Part shown: positions 5,507-5,877 of the stretch, in pieces | Position numbering within the stretch: position 1 is the first letter of the stretch | Layout of the letters: each line of letters begins with the position of its first letter | Source of the DNA: Frankiaceae bacterium | GTDB taxonomy: Bacteria; Actinomycetota; Actinomycetes; Mycobacteriales; SCTD01 | Assembly: GCA_947479995.1 (NCBI GenBank) | Contig: CANKBT010000206.1 | Location: forward strand, 1 to 5,877 | Length of the DNA: 5,877 nucleotides | Direction: 5' to 3' | The notes under the pieces: generated by a model | Seen by the model: the letters and a program-made list of their open reading frames with translations, nothing else | The model's database searches: none | Told to the model about the DNA's origin: nothing | Program-made: the position numbers and the translations under genes

Positions 5507-5877
5507 CCACGTACCTGATCGTCGACGGCGAGAACATCGACGCGACCCTCGGCAACAACGTGCTGGGCGGCCGTCGCCCCACCCCCGACGAGCGGCCGCG
5601 GTGGGACCGCGTGCTGTCGTACGCCAAGGGCGAGAGCGGCGACGCGAGCGGCCTGTTCTTCCTCAACGCCTCGCACGGCGCGCTGCCCATGACGTTCGTG
5701 TCAGCGCTGCTCGCCATCGGCTACCGGCCGCTGCCGCTGTCGTCGTCCGAGCCGGGCGTCAAGGTCGTCGACGTCGGCATCCAGCGCACGCTCGAGGCGC
5801 TCAAGGAGCGCGAGGGCGACGTCCTGCTCGTCAGCCACGACGGCGACTTCCTGCCGCAGGTCGGCGACCTGCTCGAC
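5503..5877 (+). CDS. NYN-domain (PIN-like) putative ribonuclease, 3' end outside window
   Basis: The first 125 residues are present and the frame is open to the right edge. The start ATG 5503 overlaps the amidohydrolase stop (ATGA), with GGAG (5494-5497) 5 bases upstream. The NYN fold signature is clear: LIVDGENID (Asp8, Asn11) at the first strand, KVVDVGIQ (Asp90) in the middle, and VLLVSHDGDF (Asp113, Asp115) ending the next strand. These acidic residues sit where PIN/NYN/FLAP nucleases bind Mg2+ or Mn2+, so a metal-dependent RNase is likely, though activity is unproven. The segment GRRPTPDERPRWDRVL between the first strand and helix looks like the conserved insert of an actinobacterial NYN subfamily I recall. 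Any C-terminal RNA-binding domain would lie beyond the window. Proximity to smpB hints at RNA quality control, but that is inference. Confidence 0.88.
   Translation, partial: MTTYLIVDGENIDATLGNNVLGGRRPTPDERPRWDRVLSYAKGESGDASGLFFLNASHGALPMTFVSALLAIGYRPLPLSSSEPGVKVVDVGIQRTLEALKEREGDVLLVSHDGDFLPQVGDLLD

Noticed and set aside
4439..5717. Minus-strand open frames opposite the amidohydrolase and NYN genes
   Set aside because: They are antisense to genes with complete metal-site motifs. Their compositions are biased and show no domain.
1..5877. Mobile elements, CRISPR arrays or a horizontally acquired island
   Set aside because: There is no transposase, integrase, direct-repeat array or local change in base composition. 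Gene order and composition are those of a core chromosomal region.

Overview
This 5.9 kb window comes from a very GC-rich chromosome (well over 70% GC by eye, with almost every third codon position G or C). The gene order ftsE-ftsX-peptidase-smpB is typical of Actinomycetota. A class-E-type (LAxTG) sorting signal and an actinobacterial-style NYN protein agree with that. An M23 peptidase between ftsX and the S41 peptidase, and what look like leaderless TAnnnT promoters, make a deep-branching class such as Thermoleophilia (Solirubrobacterales) a reasonable guess. That placement is inference, not proof.

Layout. (1) Bases 1-138 hold the end of a rightward gene whose product finishes in a cell-wall sorting signal or membrane anchor. 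(2) Bases 135-311 hold a small leftward gene for a zinc-ribbon protein with one membrane helix. The two genes converge and share the palindrome CTAG as their stop codons. (3) A 56-base divergent gap (312-367) carries the probable ftsE promoter. (4) Bases 368-3195 are a tightly packed division operon: ftsE, ftsX and a secreted coiled-coil M23 endopeptidase, with 1-base gaps between genes. (5) Bases 3206-5877 continue with a PDZ-less S41 peptidase, smpB, a TIM-barrel amidohydrolase and an NYN-domain nuclease cut by the right edge. They are linked by 4-26 base overlaps and may have their own promoter at the M23 stop codon.

How the genes may work together. FtsE (ATPase) and FtsX (membrane protein with an extracellular loop) form the complex that activates peptidoglycan hydrolases during division or growth, and the adjacent M23 protein is the obvious client. 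The S41 peptidase may process envelope proteins. SmpB serves trans-translation. The amidohydrolase and NYN protein are probably co-transcribed passengers, with no function shown by sequence alone.

Most of this is conserved core chromosome. I found no mobile element, CRISPR array, tRNA, rRNA or evident tmRNA, and no clearly new multi-gene system. The best leads are the paired leaderless-promoter geometry, the catalytically intact M23 partner of FtsEX, and the small zinc-ribbon gene divergent from ftsE.
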